Positions 26,915-35,379 of a stretch of DNA of 64,000 nucleotides are shown here, in pieces. The stretch's first letter is position 1. The number at the start of each line of letters is the position of its first letter. The position numbers were made by a program, and so were the translations under genes. The stretch is taken from contig NZ_PYOC01000001.1 in NCBI RefSeq assembly GCF_003026215.1, positions 682,001 to 746,000 of the forward strand, written 5' to 3'. The notes under the pieces were generated by a model. That model was not told the DNA's origin. It saw only the letters and a list, made by a program, of their open reading frames with translations, and made no database searches. Source of the DNA: Photobacterium indicum. Lineage in GTDB: Bacteria > Pseudomonadota > Gammaproteobacteria > Enterobacterales > Vibrionaceae.

Positions 26915-28630
26915 ATGACCGTAGGAAAATACCTAAGGTGGAAAGATGAGCGTGGTAATGATTTCAGACCTGTAGCATTAACAGGCACAGAGTTACTAAA
27001 CGATCGTAATTTAAATAAAAGTACAGCATTTAGCTACGAAGAGCGTGAAGCATTCGACTTGGTTGGCTTATTACCCCCTAAAGTACAAACGTTCGATGAT
27101 CAGCTTAATCGGGTATATGACGGTTTCCGCAATGCCTCGACGGATATTGAAAAATACCTTTTTTTACGCGCCTTACAAGATCGAAATGAAACGTTATTCT
27201 ACGCATTGTTATCACGCCATGTAGAAGAAATGACGCCGATTATTTATACCCCGACAGTAGGCAAGGCATGCCAGGAGTTTAGTCACCGCTACCAAAAAGC
27301 CCGTGGTTTATATATCACAGAAGACAGTGTTGATCAGATGGGAGACATGGCCCGTCATTTCACAGGAAAAGACATTAAAATAATCGTGGTCACAGATAGC
27401 CAAGGTATTCTTGGGTTAGGTGATCAGGGGGTTGGCGGCATGGGTATTCCTATTGGCAAGCTGTCACTATATACCTTGGGTGCGGGCATTCATCCGGCGC
27501 ACTGTTTACCTATTGCGTTAGATGTCGGTACCGACAATCAAGATTTGCTCGATGATCCTATGTACTTGGGTATGCCCCGTAAACGTATGCGTGGTGAAGA
27601 ATACAAAACGTTTATTCGTAAATTCGTGAAGCAAATACAGCAGCACTTTCCAAAAGCCGTTCTTCAATGGGAAGATTTTAGTAAATCAAATGCGTTTGAT
27701 AATCTGAGCGATTATGAAGATGATTTACCTTCATTTAATGATGATATTCAAGGTACGGGTTCTGTTGTTCTTGCCGGTATTCTTGGTGCGGTCAAAATTA
27801 AAGAAGAAACACTCGCCGATCAAACTTACGTTGTTTATGGCGCAGGTGCTGGCGGTGTAGGAGTCGCTGACCAGATATATGCAGGCTTATTAAAAGAAGG
27901 TTGCTCGCATAGCACAGCAAGAGAAAAAATATTCGTACTTGATTCTCAAGGTTTAGTTTTTGATGATCGTGAAGGGTTAGATGAATATAAAAAGCGTTAT
28001 GCGAAACCAAGAGAATTAGCCAATAATTGGCAGACGAAAGAGCTCGGTAAAGTTAGCCTTACTGAACTAATCAATAACCACCCTGTAACGGTTTTGCTGG
28101 GCACGAGTGGTATTGGTGGGGCATTTAAAGCTGAACATGTTCAAAAAATGATGGAATATACCAAGCGCCCAATGGTGTTCCCACTTTCTAACCCAACTGC
28201 AAACTGTGAAGCTTTACCGGAAGATGTTTACCAATGGAGTGATGGGCAAGCGATTGTGGCAACAGGGAGCCCATTTGGTGATGTGAATTATAATGGAAGA
28301 GAATACCGAATCGGGCAGGGTAATAATGTGTTTATTTTCCCTGGTGTTGGTTTAGCTTCCATTGTATCGGGCACGCCAAAAATTACATTAGATATGTTTA
28401 CAATGGCATCTTACGCGCTAGCCGATTGTATATCGGATGATGATCTTGCGGCAGGATGCGTATTCCCTCGTATCAGTAAACTTAAAGAAGTATCGATGGT
28501 GGTTGCTACGCGTATTCTTGAAAATATGCAGACAACAGAACCGAATAGCCCACTTCGTGGCAAAAATATTCAACAAGAACTGGCAATACATATGTGGGAA
28601 CCTACGTACTTACCTTATCGTAGAGTGTAG
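26915..28630 (+). CDS. maeA: NAD-dependent malic enzyme
   Basis: Oxidative decarboxylation of malate to pyruvate with NAD. The 571-residue protein starts at the ATG at 26915 behind GTGGAGGG; this fits E. coli MaeA (565 residues), whereas a longer frame from 26873 lacks support. Seen: the malic enzyme signature FNDDIQGTGSVVLAGI with the metal-binding Asp residues, catalytic Tyr in IIYTPTVGKACQ, and the Rossmann loop GAGAGGVGVADQ. Monocistronic with its own terminator. Confidence 0.95.
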   Translation: MTVGKYLRWKDERGNDFRPVALTGTELLNDRNLNKSTAFSYEEREAFDLVGLLPPKVQTFDDQLNRVYDGFRNASTDIEKYLFLRALQDRNETLFYALLSRHVEEMTPIIYTPTVGKACQEFSHRYQKARGLYITEDSVDQMGDMARHFTGKDIKIIVVTDSQGILGLGDQGVGGMGIPIGKLSLYTLGAGIHPAHCLPIALDVGTDNQDLLDDPMYLGMPRKRMRGEEYKTFIRKFVKQIQQHFPKAVLQWEDFSKSNAFDNLSDYEDDLPSFNDDIQGTGSVVLAGILGAVKIKEETLADQTYVVYGAGAGGVGVADQIYAGLLKEGCSHSTAREKIFVLDSQGLVFDDREGLDEYKKRYAKPRELANNWQTKELGKVSLTELINNHPVTVLLGTSGIGGAFKAEHVQKMMEYTKRPMVFPLSNPTANCEALPEDVYQWSDGQAIVATGSPFGDVNYNGREYRIGQGNNVFIFPGVGLASIVSGTPKITLDMFTMASYALADCISDDDLAAGCVFPRISKLKEVSMVVATRILENMQTTEPNSPLRGKNIQQELAIHMWEPTYLPYRRV

Positions 28631-28686
28631 CTATATCAATCTAGAATGATATTGCACCCATAAAGATGTGCACTTTAGCTGAGCTC

Positions 28687-28734
28687 AAAATCCACTTTTC
28701 ACGAATGCTAGAAATAGATAGAAAAGTGGATTTT
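28687..28734 (+). terminator. Terminator after maeA
   Basis: AAAATCCACTTTTC pairs with GAAAAGTGGATTTT (14 bp) around a 20-base loop and is followed by TATT. Confidence 0.75.
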
Positions 28735-28811
28735 TATTGGATACGCAGTTATTGCTGTTTTGTTTGAGCCTTCCCTTGTATAAAGGAAAAAGTCTTGATA
28801 GCTTATTAAGC

Positions 28812-28868
28812 ATGAAAACAAATTCTCTCCGTACTTTCATTTCAAATTCTTGGTGGCGTTCTTTTTAG
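28812..28868 (+). CDS. Trp-rich leader peptide upstream of the tryptophanyl-tRNA synthetase gene
   Basis: An 18-codon frame encodes MKTNSLRTFISNSWWRSF and stops at TAG 28866. The tandem Trp codons followed by Arg resemble E. coli TrpL (WWRTS). The gene it precedes encodes a tryptophanyl-tRNA synthetase, so Trp-dependent ribosome stalling is a natural regulatory signal. The ribosome site is weak (TAAG just before the ATG), as for many leaders. Very unlikely by chance, but not proven to be translated. Confidence 0.75.
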   Translation: MKTNSLRTFISNSWWRSF

Positions 28869-28963
28869 AGCGGCGCTGAATTCTTATGTTCAAAAGCCGC
28901 CGGAAGGTAGCTTAAGAACACACTCAAGTTATATTTCCGGCGCACTATTTCAGAGATATAACG
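28857..28963 (+). promoter_or_regulatory. Candidate attenuator in the trpS2 leader
   Basis: Mutually exclusive pairings can be drawn: CGTTC (28857-28861)/GAGCG (28868-28872); GCGGC (28870-28874)/GCCGC (28896-28900); CGCCGGAA (28898-28905)/TTCCGGCG (28935-28942). A ribosome stalled on the Trp codons would cover the first arm, favour the middle pairing and disrupt the last stem. No U-run follows the last stem, so it may be a weak terminator or act on translation instead. Confidence 0.55.
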
Positions 28964-29983
28964 ATGCAAAAAAATACACATTTAAAGAAAGAAAAAATCC
29001 TCACTGGTGATAGAGCAACAGGGCCTTTACATTTAGGGCACTTAGTGGGTTCGCTACAGCAGCGTATACTACTGCAAGAGCAGTATGATCAAACTGTGCT
29101 GGTGGCAGACCTGCAAGGCCTAACAGATAACGGGCATAACCCGAAGAAAGTGTCTTCCAATATTTTAAATGTGGTTGCCGATTACTTAGCCGTCGGTATT
29201 AACCCTTCTAAAACAACCATTTGTTTGCAATCCGCTATTCCTGCGTTATCTGAACTTACTATGTATTATTCAAACCTAGTGTCTATCTCTCGACTAGAGC
29301 GAAACCCTACAGTTAAAAATGAAATTAAAAGTAAAGAGTTCGGACGCTCAATTCCAGCAGGTTTTCTTACTTACCCTATAAGCCAAGCGGCTGACATTAC
29401 CGCTTTCAAAGCAACATTAATTCCGGTTGGTGAAGATCAATTACCGATGCTAGAGCAAACTAATGAAATAGTAAGAAGGCTTAACCACATAGCACAAAGA
29501 GAAGTGCTGGTGGAATGCAAAGCCTTACTGAGTAAAGTGTCACGCTTACCAAGTGCTGACGGCAAAAGTAAGATGTCTAAATCAATGGGTAATACCATCA
29601 TGCTCGGTTCATCGGAAAAGGATATCTCTCGAGCCGTTAAATCCATGTATACCGATCCGAATCATTTATCTGTGAACGATTCTGGTCAGGTTGAAGGTAA
29701 TGTTGTATTTACCTATCTAGATGCATTTCACCCTGATGCCGAGTATATACAATCACTAAAAGAACATTATCAACGAGGTGGTTTAGGCGATGGAACCACT
29801 AAGAAAATTTTGGAGGAGTGCTTACAAGAAATGCTAAGGCCAATACGTGAACGCAGAGATCATTATTTGTCTGATAAAACAGAATTAATTGCTATTTTGA
29901 AGCAAGGTACAGATAAAGCCCGCGACGAATCAGAAGCCGTATTAGATGATGTTAAAAGGGCGTTTGGGTTAAACTTTTTCTAA
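28964..29983 (+). CDS. trpS2: Tryptophanyl-tRNA synthetase, auxiliary (TrpRS II) type
   Basis: Class I aminoacyl-tRNA synthetase of 339 residues charging tRNA-Trp. It has the HIGH-equivalent HLGH in TGDRATGPLHLGHLVGSL and the KMSKS loop KSKMSKS, and IPVGEDQLPMLEQT. Its N-terminal signature TGDRxTGxLHLGH differs from the housekeeping enzyme of enterics (SGAQPSGELTIGNY) and matches the auxiliary, often inhibitor-resistant, type found in Streptomyces and Deinococcus. A Trp-codon leader precedes it. A housekeeping trpS is expected elsewhere in the genome. Confidence 0.9.
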   Translation: MQKNTHLKKEKILTGDRATGPLHLGHLVGSLQQRILLQEQYDQTVLVADLQGLTDNGHNPKKVSSNILNVVADYLAVGINPSKTTICLQSAIPALSELTMYYSNLVSISRLERNPTVKNEIKSKEFGRSIPAGFLTYPISQAADITAFKATLIPVGEDQLPMLEQTNEIVRRLNHIAQREVLVECKALLSKVSRLPSADGKSKMSKSMGNTIMLGSSEKDISRAVKSMYTDPNHLSVNDSGQVEGNVVFTYLDAFHPDAEYIQSLKEHYQRGGLGDGTTKKILEECLQEMLRPIRERRDHYLSDKTELIAILKQGTDKARDESEAVLDDVKRAFGLNFF

Positions 29984-29992
29984 ATAAGCGTA

Positions 29993-30052
29993 AAAAGCCG
30001 AAGTACTTACTGATTAGAAGTGCGAACTGACTAATCGTAATCTTCGGCTTTT
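29993..30052. terminator. Bidirectional terminator after trpS2
   Basis: AAAAGCCGAAG and CTTCGGCTTTT pair, with an inner GATTAG/CTAATC stem. It lies between convergent genes and has T-runs on both strands. Confidence 0.8.
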
Positions 30053-30078
30053 AAAAATATAGAAGAATGCTTTATTAC

Positions 30079-30804
30079 TTAAACATCGTCGCCAAAGTCA
30101 CCGAAGTCATCACCACCGCCGAATGAATTATTGGCAAGCGAATCGTCACTAAACCCAGAGTCACCGAAGCCTGAATCGCCAAAACCAGCGTCACCAAATC
30201 CACTGGTTGTGTCGCTAAAGCCTGAATCACCGAAACCACCAGATGAATCTGAATAGTCAGAAGCAAAGCTGTTTGATGAATCGTCTAAGAAACCACCTGA
30301 ACTCTCATCAGTAGATGCCAGTTCTTCTGTGCCTGCATCTGCTGTCGGGTCGGTAGTTGCATCTGTTGCAGTGTCTGCTGCTGTAGTATCTGCGGGCTGT
30401 TCATCATTATTGAACAACATATTACTGATCATGTTACCTGCAACCATACCGACAGCAACACTTGCAGCTGTTTGCATGAAGCTACCAAATGCACTTGGTT
30501 GATTCATTGGCTGTGGTGGTTGCGGAGCAGGACGGTTGCCTCCCATCATTTTGCTAAACGCACCGCGATTAGACTCTGATTTATGGTGCTCAACGCTTTT
30601 CTCTAGATAATCATTTTTTTGCTTCATTTCTTTTAATGCCATTTCTTGAACCAAAACAGCTTGGGTCAATTTGTAAACAGCATCTTGTTGTGAGCCTATT
30701 TCATTACCGATCAGTTGGTCTGCATCTGCGTCTTTTGCTTTCGAAGGGCTTTGTTTTAGCTTATTAGCAACGTTCTGAATCAGTTCTTTTTCTTGTGGAG
30801 TCAT
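30079..30804 (-). CDS. DUF2076 family protein
   Basis: A 241-residue protein with the DUF2076 N-terminal helical domain (MTPQEKELIQNVANKLKQ), a coiled stretch (VLVQEMALKEMKQKNDYLEK), a proline-rich linker, a hydrophobic segment near residues 107-127, an acidic Thr/Asp linker and a low-complexity C-terminal tail made of GFGDSGFSD-like units. Function is unknown; DUF2076 proteins are sometimes called periplasmic ligand sensors without proof. GAGGTAATT-type ribosome site precedes the start. Confidence 0.82.
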   Translation of the reverse strand: MTPQEKELIQNVANKLKQSPSKAKDADADQLIGNEIGSQQDAVYKLTQAVLVQEMALKEMKQKNDYLEKSVEHHKSESNRGAFSKMMGGNRPAPQPPQPMNQPSAFGSFMQTAASVAVGMVAGNMISNMLFNNDEQPADTTAADTATDATTDPTADAGTEELASTDESSGGFLDDSSNSFASDYSDSSGGFGDSGFSDTTSGFGDAGFGDSGFGDSGFSDDSLANNSFGGGDDFGDFGDDV

Positions 30805-31007
30805 TACATTTACCTTCTTAATTACCTCTGGTATTTCGATGTTGAGCCCGAGGTAATATTATCGATCATTATTATGACTCACATCCTATCTTATGGTTCA
30901 TATTTCTACTTACTGACTTATGTAACATTATGTTGCTGAGGACTAATTGGTGACCATCAAGGGCAAATAAGGAACAGTGGTTAAGGTCGATAAGATAAGA
31001 AGTATAA

Positions 31008-31032
31008 AAAATCCGACATGGCGTCGGATTTT
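31008..31032 (-). terminator. Terminator after yceI
   Basis: AAAATCCGAC/GTCGGATTTT with an ATGGC loop; a T-run follows when read on the minus strand. Confidence 0.8.
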
Positions 31033-31075
31033 GTGGGGGTTAAATAATCTTCATATATCTTTTTGTTAATGCGTT

Positions 31076-31645
31076 TTACTGGCGAACGCCTTCAACATGC
31101 AGCTCTAAATCGGCATAGCTTGACTCACCCATAACAGGTACGCCAAAGTCTTCAAGCTCTATGCGGGTTGTGCCTGCAAAGCCAGCACGGTAACCACCCC
31201 ATGGGTCTTCACCTTCACCAATGAACTGTGCATCGATAGTGATTGGCTTCGTTTCACCGTGTAAGGTTAAATCGCCTGTAATTGCTAGCTCACCATTACC
31301 CTTGTCTGTCACTTTTGTGCTAGTAAAAGAGGCTGTCGCGTATTTTTTAACATCTAAAAAGTCACCGCTACGAACGTGCTTGTCGCGTTCTGCATGGTTA
31401 GTATCAAAACTGGTTGTATCAACATTGACTGATACTTTTGATGCCGCGATATCTTTAGGATCATAGCTAAAAGTACCGTCAAACGTATTAAAACGACCTT
31501 TAATATAGCTATAACCAAGGTGTTTAATCTTTATGTTAATTGATGCGTGTGCACCCTGAGTATCGATCACGTAGTCTGCTGCTGACGCAATACTTGGCAT
31601 TGTCATTGCGGTAAATAAGCCTAAGGCTAATAGCTGTTTTTTCAT
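31076..31645 (-). CDS. yceI: YceI family periplasmic protein
   Basis: A 189-residue exported protein (signal peptide cleaved near SIASAA) with the YceI lipocalin-like barrel thought to bind isoprenoids: VIDTQGAHASINIKIKHLGY near the N-terminus and LTLHGETKPITIDAQF in the middle. It overlaps the upstream cytochrome b561 gene by 4 bp, the usual yceJ-yceI operon. Confidence 0.9.
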   Translation of the reverse strand: MKKQLLALGLFTAMTMPSIASAADYVIDTQGAHASINIKIKHLGYSYIKGRFNTFDGTFSYDPKDIAASKVSVNVDTTSFDTNHAERDKHVRSGDFLDVKKYATASFTSTKVTDKGNGELAITGDLTLHGETKPITIDAQFIGEGEDPWGGYRAGFAGTTRIELEDFGVPVMGESSYADLELHVEGVRQ

Positions 31646-32184
31646 TTTTCTTTAACTCCCAACATTTTGGTTAATGTATTGTCTTTATTAATAAAGTGAT
31701 GCTTTAACGCTGCAATAGCGTGAATGACAACGAGTGCAATTAAGCTGAGGGAGAGGTAGTAATGTACTTCCCCTGCAATATCAGCTTGGTTTTCAAAGAG
31801 CTCTCCTAGTGCAGGTACAGAGAACCAATTAAATACGTCAATTGATCGACCGTCGGCGGTCGAAATTAGGTAACCCGATATAAACAAGCTAAACATAAGA
31901 AGGTATAGCGCACTGTGTGCAAGCTTGGCTGACGTAATTTCCCATCCCGCCCCTTTTATCTCTGGGTGCCCTTTAAATGAGCGCCATAACAATCTGAAAA
32001 TAGTGGCAAAAGCGAGCAGTAAACCAACCGATTTATGCCAATGTGGAACGGGCTTGTACCATTGTGAGTAATAGTTCAAGTCAACCATCCATAACCCAGC
32101 GGCAAACAAGCCGATAACGGCAATTGCAGTGACCCAATGTAAAGTAATTGATACCCAATCATATTGGTTTGGATGATTTTTCAT
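31642..32184 (-). CDS. yceJ: Cytochrome b561 family protein
   Basis: A 180-residue inner-membrane di-haem b protein with four helices. Histidines at typical positions are visible: ITLHWVTA, PHWHKSVG, LAHSALYLL and ALVVIHAIAALKHH. It is translationally coupled to yceI. Likely electron carrier of the prokaryotic b561 family; partner unknown. Confidence 0.88.
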   Translation of the reverse strand: MKNHPNQYDWVSITLHWVTAIAVIGLFAAGLWMVDLNYYSQWYKPVPHWHKSVGLLLAFATIFRLLWRSFKGHPEIKGAGWEITSAKLAHSALYLLMFSLFISGYLISTADGRSIDVFNWFSVPALGELFENQADIAGEVHYYLSLSLIALVVIHAIAALKHHFINKDNTLTKMLGVKEK

Positions 32185-32531
32185 GTAAACGTGTCTTATT
32201 AACCTTCAATAACATTCATTCTAGTTTGTTATTGAAAAGTTATAACCGTTCTCAGCCGAACAAGTTATTCGATTTTTTTGAAGGAACTATCTAATCTATC
32301 GTAAGGAGTGCTGCTTATCTCTACCTGTTTGTTTCTAAACGATAAAAGCGATAGTTATTTGTTAAAAGAAATATGAATCAGATTTGAGTTTCGTCGGGAG
32401 TAAAGGGGTAAGGTATGGGGATATTGTGGATAGAAGCCCTTTTTGTTCAATAGCCTAGTAACTTTGGGGTAACGTAAAAGGGCTTGTTGCGTTGGTGTAT
32501 AATCAGAACAGCGTGGTAATACCGATAAAGA
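32185..32531. other. Intergenic region with a long hairpin
   Basis: About 350 bp. An AAGCCCTTTT (32434-32443)/AAAAGGGCTT (32476-32485) inverted repeat may be a terminator for the HAD gene. Nothing else recognised. Confidence 0.5.
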
Positions 32532-33236
32532 CTAGCGTAATATATTGTTATCGTGACGCCAATCCATGATGGTCCAATCATTTACTTGAGCATGTAGAGA
32601 CAATGCTGGATCTGGGTTTACAGCAAATGGACGATCGACGGCATCAAGCATTGGTAGATCATTGATAGAATCGCTGTAACCGTAGCTGCCTTTGAATTCA
32701 ATGTTTTGATTATCTAACCATGCTTTCATTCGTATCACCTTTCCTTGTTGATAACTTAATGTGCCTTTGGTATTGCCTGTAAAAATACCATTGATTGTTT
32801 CTAGTTCAATCGCGATGACATCTTCAACGTTGAGCATTGTGGCTATGGGCTTAACAAGGTGCTCACTTGTTGCCGAGATAATAAGCACATGATCACCGCG
32901 CTTTTTGTGCCACTCAATACGGGCTAGCGCATCAGGATAGAGTGCAGGTTTAATTTTCTCTTCCAAAAACTCTTCGACCAGTGCTGAAATTTTTGTAATA
33001 TCGCACCCTTTGATTGGTTGAAGTGTGGCTTCCATATAGGTATTCATGTCTAACGTGCCTTCTGCATACGCCTGCATCAGGCGTTGCTCTTCTTCAAGAA
33101 GCGTTTGCGGTGCGAGACCTTTTTGAACAAGAAAGGCATTCCACAAGCTAGCAGAATCAGCGGCGATCAAGGTCTCGTCTAAATCGAAAATAGCCAAGTA
33201 TGGTTTAATGGTCTTCTTGTGATTATCAAATAACAA
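32532..33236 (-). CDS. HAD-superfamily phosphatase, subfamily IB (SerB-like)
   Basis: A 234-residue cytosolic phosphatase. HAD motifs: AIFDLDETLI (nucleophile Asp and general acid Asp), ISATSEHLVKPIA (motif II Ser/Thr), and GYSDSINDLPML (motif IV Asp pair). The helical cap between motifs I and II is of IB type as in phosphoserine phosphatase and histidinol-phosphatase-like proteins. Substrate unknown. Monocistronic. Confidence 0.85.
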   Translation of the reverse strand: MLFDNHKKTIKPYLAIFDLDETLIAADSASLWNAFLVQKGLAPQTLLEEEQRLMQAYAEGTLDMNTYMEATLQPIKGCDITKISALVEEFLEEKIKPALYPDALARIEWHKKRGDHVLIISATSEHLVKPIATMLNVEDVIAIELETINGIFTGNTKGTLSYQQGKVIRMKAWLDNQNIEFKGSYGYSDSINDLPMLDAVDRPFAVNPDPALSLHAQVNDWTIMDWRHDNNILR

Positions 33237-33384
33237 ACTGCGTATCCTTCACGAAATTAAATATATTCTGTCTTTTAGTTGCCGCTAGATTAAGTTGTTA
33301 ATGTGACAGTTTCTTTTCAAATATGTGTAATTTTAGAGTCATGGATACTGGGTTCGAAACTGAGTTCGCATGTGCAGACCAATC

Positions 33385-34770
33385 TTAATGTGCAACGCCA
33401 CCTTGTGTCAGTTTTTCTGGGTTCAGCAGTTTTTCTAATTCTTCGCGACTAATATTAGTTTCTTCTTCTGCTACCTCAATAATCGCTCTTTGTTCTTTGT
33501 AGGCTTTTTTTGCTATTTCTGCTGCTTTTAAATATCCAATTACAGGGTTAAGAGCGGTAACCAATATAGGGTTTTTAGCGAGTGCGACTTGCAGGTTTTC
33601 TTCCCTAACAATGAATGTACTAATGGCTTTGTCTGCAAGCAGGGTAGAGACATTCGCCATTAATTCGATACTTTGAATCAGATTATGTGCAATAACAGGC
33701 AACATAACGTTTAGCTGAAAATTACCAGATTGTCCACCGACGGTTATGGTCGCGTCATTACCGATGACTTGTGCTGCAACCATTGCAGCAGCTTCTGGAA
33801 TAACCGGGTTAACTTTACCGGGCATAATTGAAGATCCGGGTTGAAGGGCTTCAAGTTCAATTTCACCTAATCCAGCTAGTGGGCCTGAATTCATCCAACG
33901 TAGATCATTCGATATTTTTAAAATTGCAACCGCTAAGGTTTTAAGTTGTCCAGATAGCGCAACAATTGCATCTTGGCTACTTAGGTTATAAAAGAAGTTA
34001 TCGCTTGATGTAAAAGGAATTTCAGTTGAGATTGAAATATTATTTGCAAAGATTGCAGCAAAGTCTGGTTCAGCATTAATTCCGGTGCCTACCGCTGTTC
34101 CGCCTTGTGCAAGTGCGGAAGTATTATCTAGTGCATGTTGAATACCTAGTTGTGCACGTTCGAGTTGAACTTTCCATCCTTGCAACTCTTGACCAAGGGT
34201 TACAGGCATAGCATCCATTAGGTGAGTACGCCCTGTTTTTACAATATGACCAATTTCTGCTGTTTTTTTATCTAATGCCTGAGTTAAGTATTCTAATGCA
34301 GGGAATAATTGAAAATGGCAGGTAACTGCAGCGCTTACTTGAATGGCGGTGGGAATAACATCATTACTGCTCTGGCCCATATTTACGTGGTCGTTAGGGC
34401 TTACGTTTTGTTCTACTTTTTGTGATGCAAGTGTCGCGATAACTTCATTGGCATTCATATTAGAGCTAGTGCCTGAACCTGTTTGGAATACATCAATGGG
34501 AAATTGTTCAAAGTGTTCGCCATTAATAATTTCTTGGCAGCTATCAATGATGGCATGAGCAACCTTGTCATCAAGTAGCTTCAATTCAAGGTTACTTCGG
34601 GCTGCTGCCTGCTTTATGTATGCCAGTGCTTTAATAAATTCGTGGGGCATTTGAATCCCGCTGATCGGAAAATTATTAACGGCTCGTTGTGTTTGGGCTT
34701 GATAAAGTGCTTTTGCAGGAACGTGCACGTCACCCATGCTGTCTGTTTCAATTCGATAGTGTGAAGACAT
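33385..34770 (-). CDS. fumC: Fumarase class II (iron-independent)
   Basis: Tricarboxylic-acid-cycle enzyme hydrating fumarate to malate, 461 residues from the ATG at 34770 (behind AAGGAATAAT); a longer frame from 34911 overlaps the upstream gene and is rejected. Signature GSSIMPGKVNP is intact, as are GSGTSSNMNANEV and TGRTHLMDAMPV with the catalytic His region. Being free of an Fe-S cluster, FumC suits iron starvation, consistent with the Fur box before the fagA-fumC operon. Confidence 0.95.
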   Translation of the reverse strand: MSSHYRIETDSMGDVHVPAKALYQAQTQRAVNNFPISGIQMPHEFIKALAYIKQAAARSNLELKLLDDKVAHAIIDSCQEIINGEHFEQFPIDVFQTGSGTSSNMNANEVIATLASQKVEQNVSPNDHVNMGQSSNDVIPTAIQVSAAVTCHFQLFPALEYLTQALDKKTAEIGHIVKTGRTHLMDAMPVTLGQELQGWKVQLERAQLGIQHALDNTSALAQGGTAVGTGINAEPDFAAIFANNISISTEIPFTSSDNFFYNLSSQDAIVALSGQLKTLAVAILKISNDLRWMNSGPLAGLGEIELEALQPGSSIMPGKVNPVIPEAAAMVAAQVIGNDATITVGGQSGNFQLNVMLPVIAHNLIQSIELMANVSTLLADKAISTFIVREENLQVALAKNPILVTALNPVIGYLKAAEIAKKAYKEQRAIIEVAEEETNISREELEKLLNPEKLTQGGVAH

Positions 34771-34781
34771 AATATTATTCC

Positions 34782-35165
34782 TTACAGACCTGAAGTTAGA
34801 TGTGTTTGTTGTAAGTGCTGCTGTAGAGATAGAAGCTTCTGACGGCCAGTTTCTGAATTGCCGTAAAACTTTTTCAACGCTAAAAGTGGGCAATGGATAT
34901 GATCTAAGCAAATGCGACGAAAAATACGGGAGTTATTCGGCTGATTGATTGCTTCTACTAGATGAAAAAAAACGCGTCGTAGAAACAGTTCTCGCAGAAT
35001 CGGGTTAAAAGTGGGGGTATTAAGGCAGTATAGAGATGCTAAATTAAGGCCGGATTGAACAAAATCGATGATGACATCAGGCTCATAACCGGGCGTAATC
35101 CGACGGTTTAAAAACCGATCTTCTGCTTTAAAGTAATGATGATACAGGGTTGAAGTACAGTCCAT
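34782..35165 (-). CDS. fagA: FagA-like fumC-associated protein
   Basis: A 127-residue protein from ATG 35165 (behind TAGGAT) ending 11 bp before fumC. It is Tyr/His/Leu rich (YHHYFKAEDRFLNRRITPGY). Its place upstream of fumC and behind a Fur box matches FagA of Pseudomonas fagA-fumC-sodA operons, an iron-regulated protein of unknown biochemical role. Homology by sequence is from memory and moderate; the operon context is strong. Confidence 0.7.
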   Translation of the reverse strand: MDCTSTLYHHYFKAEDRFLNRRITPGYEPDVIIDFVQSGLNLASLYCLNTPTFNPILRELFLRRVFFHLVEAINQPNNSRIFRRICLDHIHCPLLALKKFYGNSETGRQKLLSLQQHLQQTHLTSGL

Positions 35166-35197
35166 AGGGATCCTATAAAGCAATCAATAAATCGTAG

Positions 35198-35212
35198 TGA
35201 TAATTATTATCA
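35198..35212. promoter_or_regulatory. Fur box upstream of fagA-fumC
   Basis: TGATAAT-T-ATTATCA is a perfect 7-1-7 inverted repeat, the core Fur-binding motif, 33 bp upstream of the fagA start. It implies repression in iron-rich conditions. Confidence 0.85.
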
Positions 35213-35314
35213 TTTAATGCATTGATGTTCAAGGAAGACATCCATTAAAGTTTATACCATAGACCCCAATTCGTTATGTATTTCCGCATACCGTACATAC
35301 TCAATCTATTAAAT

Positions 35315-35350
35315 AACTAGCGACCTAACTAGCGGTGTAGGTCGCTAGTT
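35315..35350 (-). terminator. Strong hairpin after the M20 amidohydrolase
   Basis: AACTAGCGACCTA pairs perfectly with TAGGTCGCTAGTT (13 bp). It lies 30 bp after the stop codon; the T-run is short (TATTTAAT). Confidence 0.65.
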
Positions 35351-35379
35351 AGGATCGAATGATTTATACCCTGCCGCGT

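Noticed and set aside
30079..30250. Tandem DNA repeat as a separate feature
   Set aside because: The repetition is the low-complexity GFGDSGFSD-like coding tail of the DUF2076 protein.
34771..34911. N-terminal extension of fumC
   Set aside because: Extends into the fagA gene and lacks homology to fumarases; the ATG at 34770 has a good ribosome site and gives the family length.
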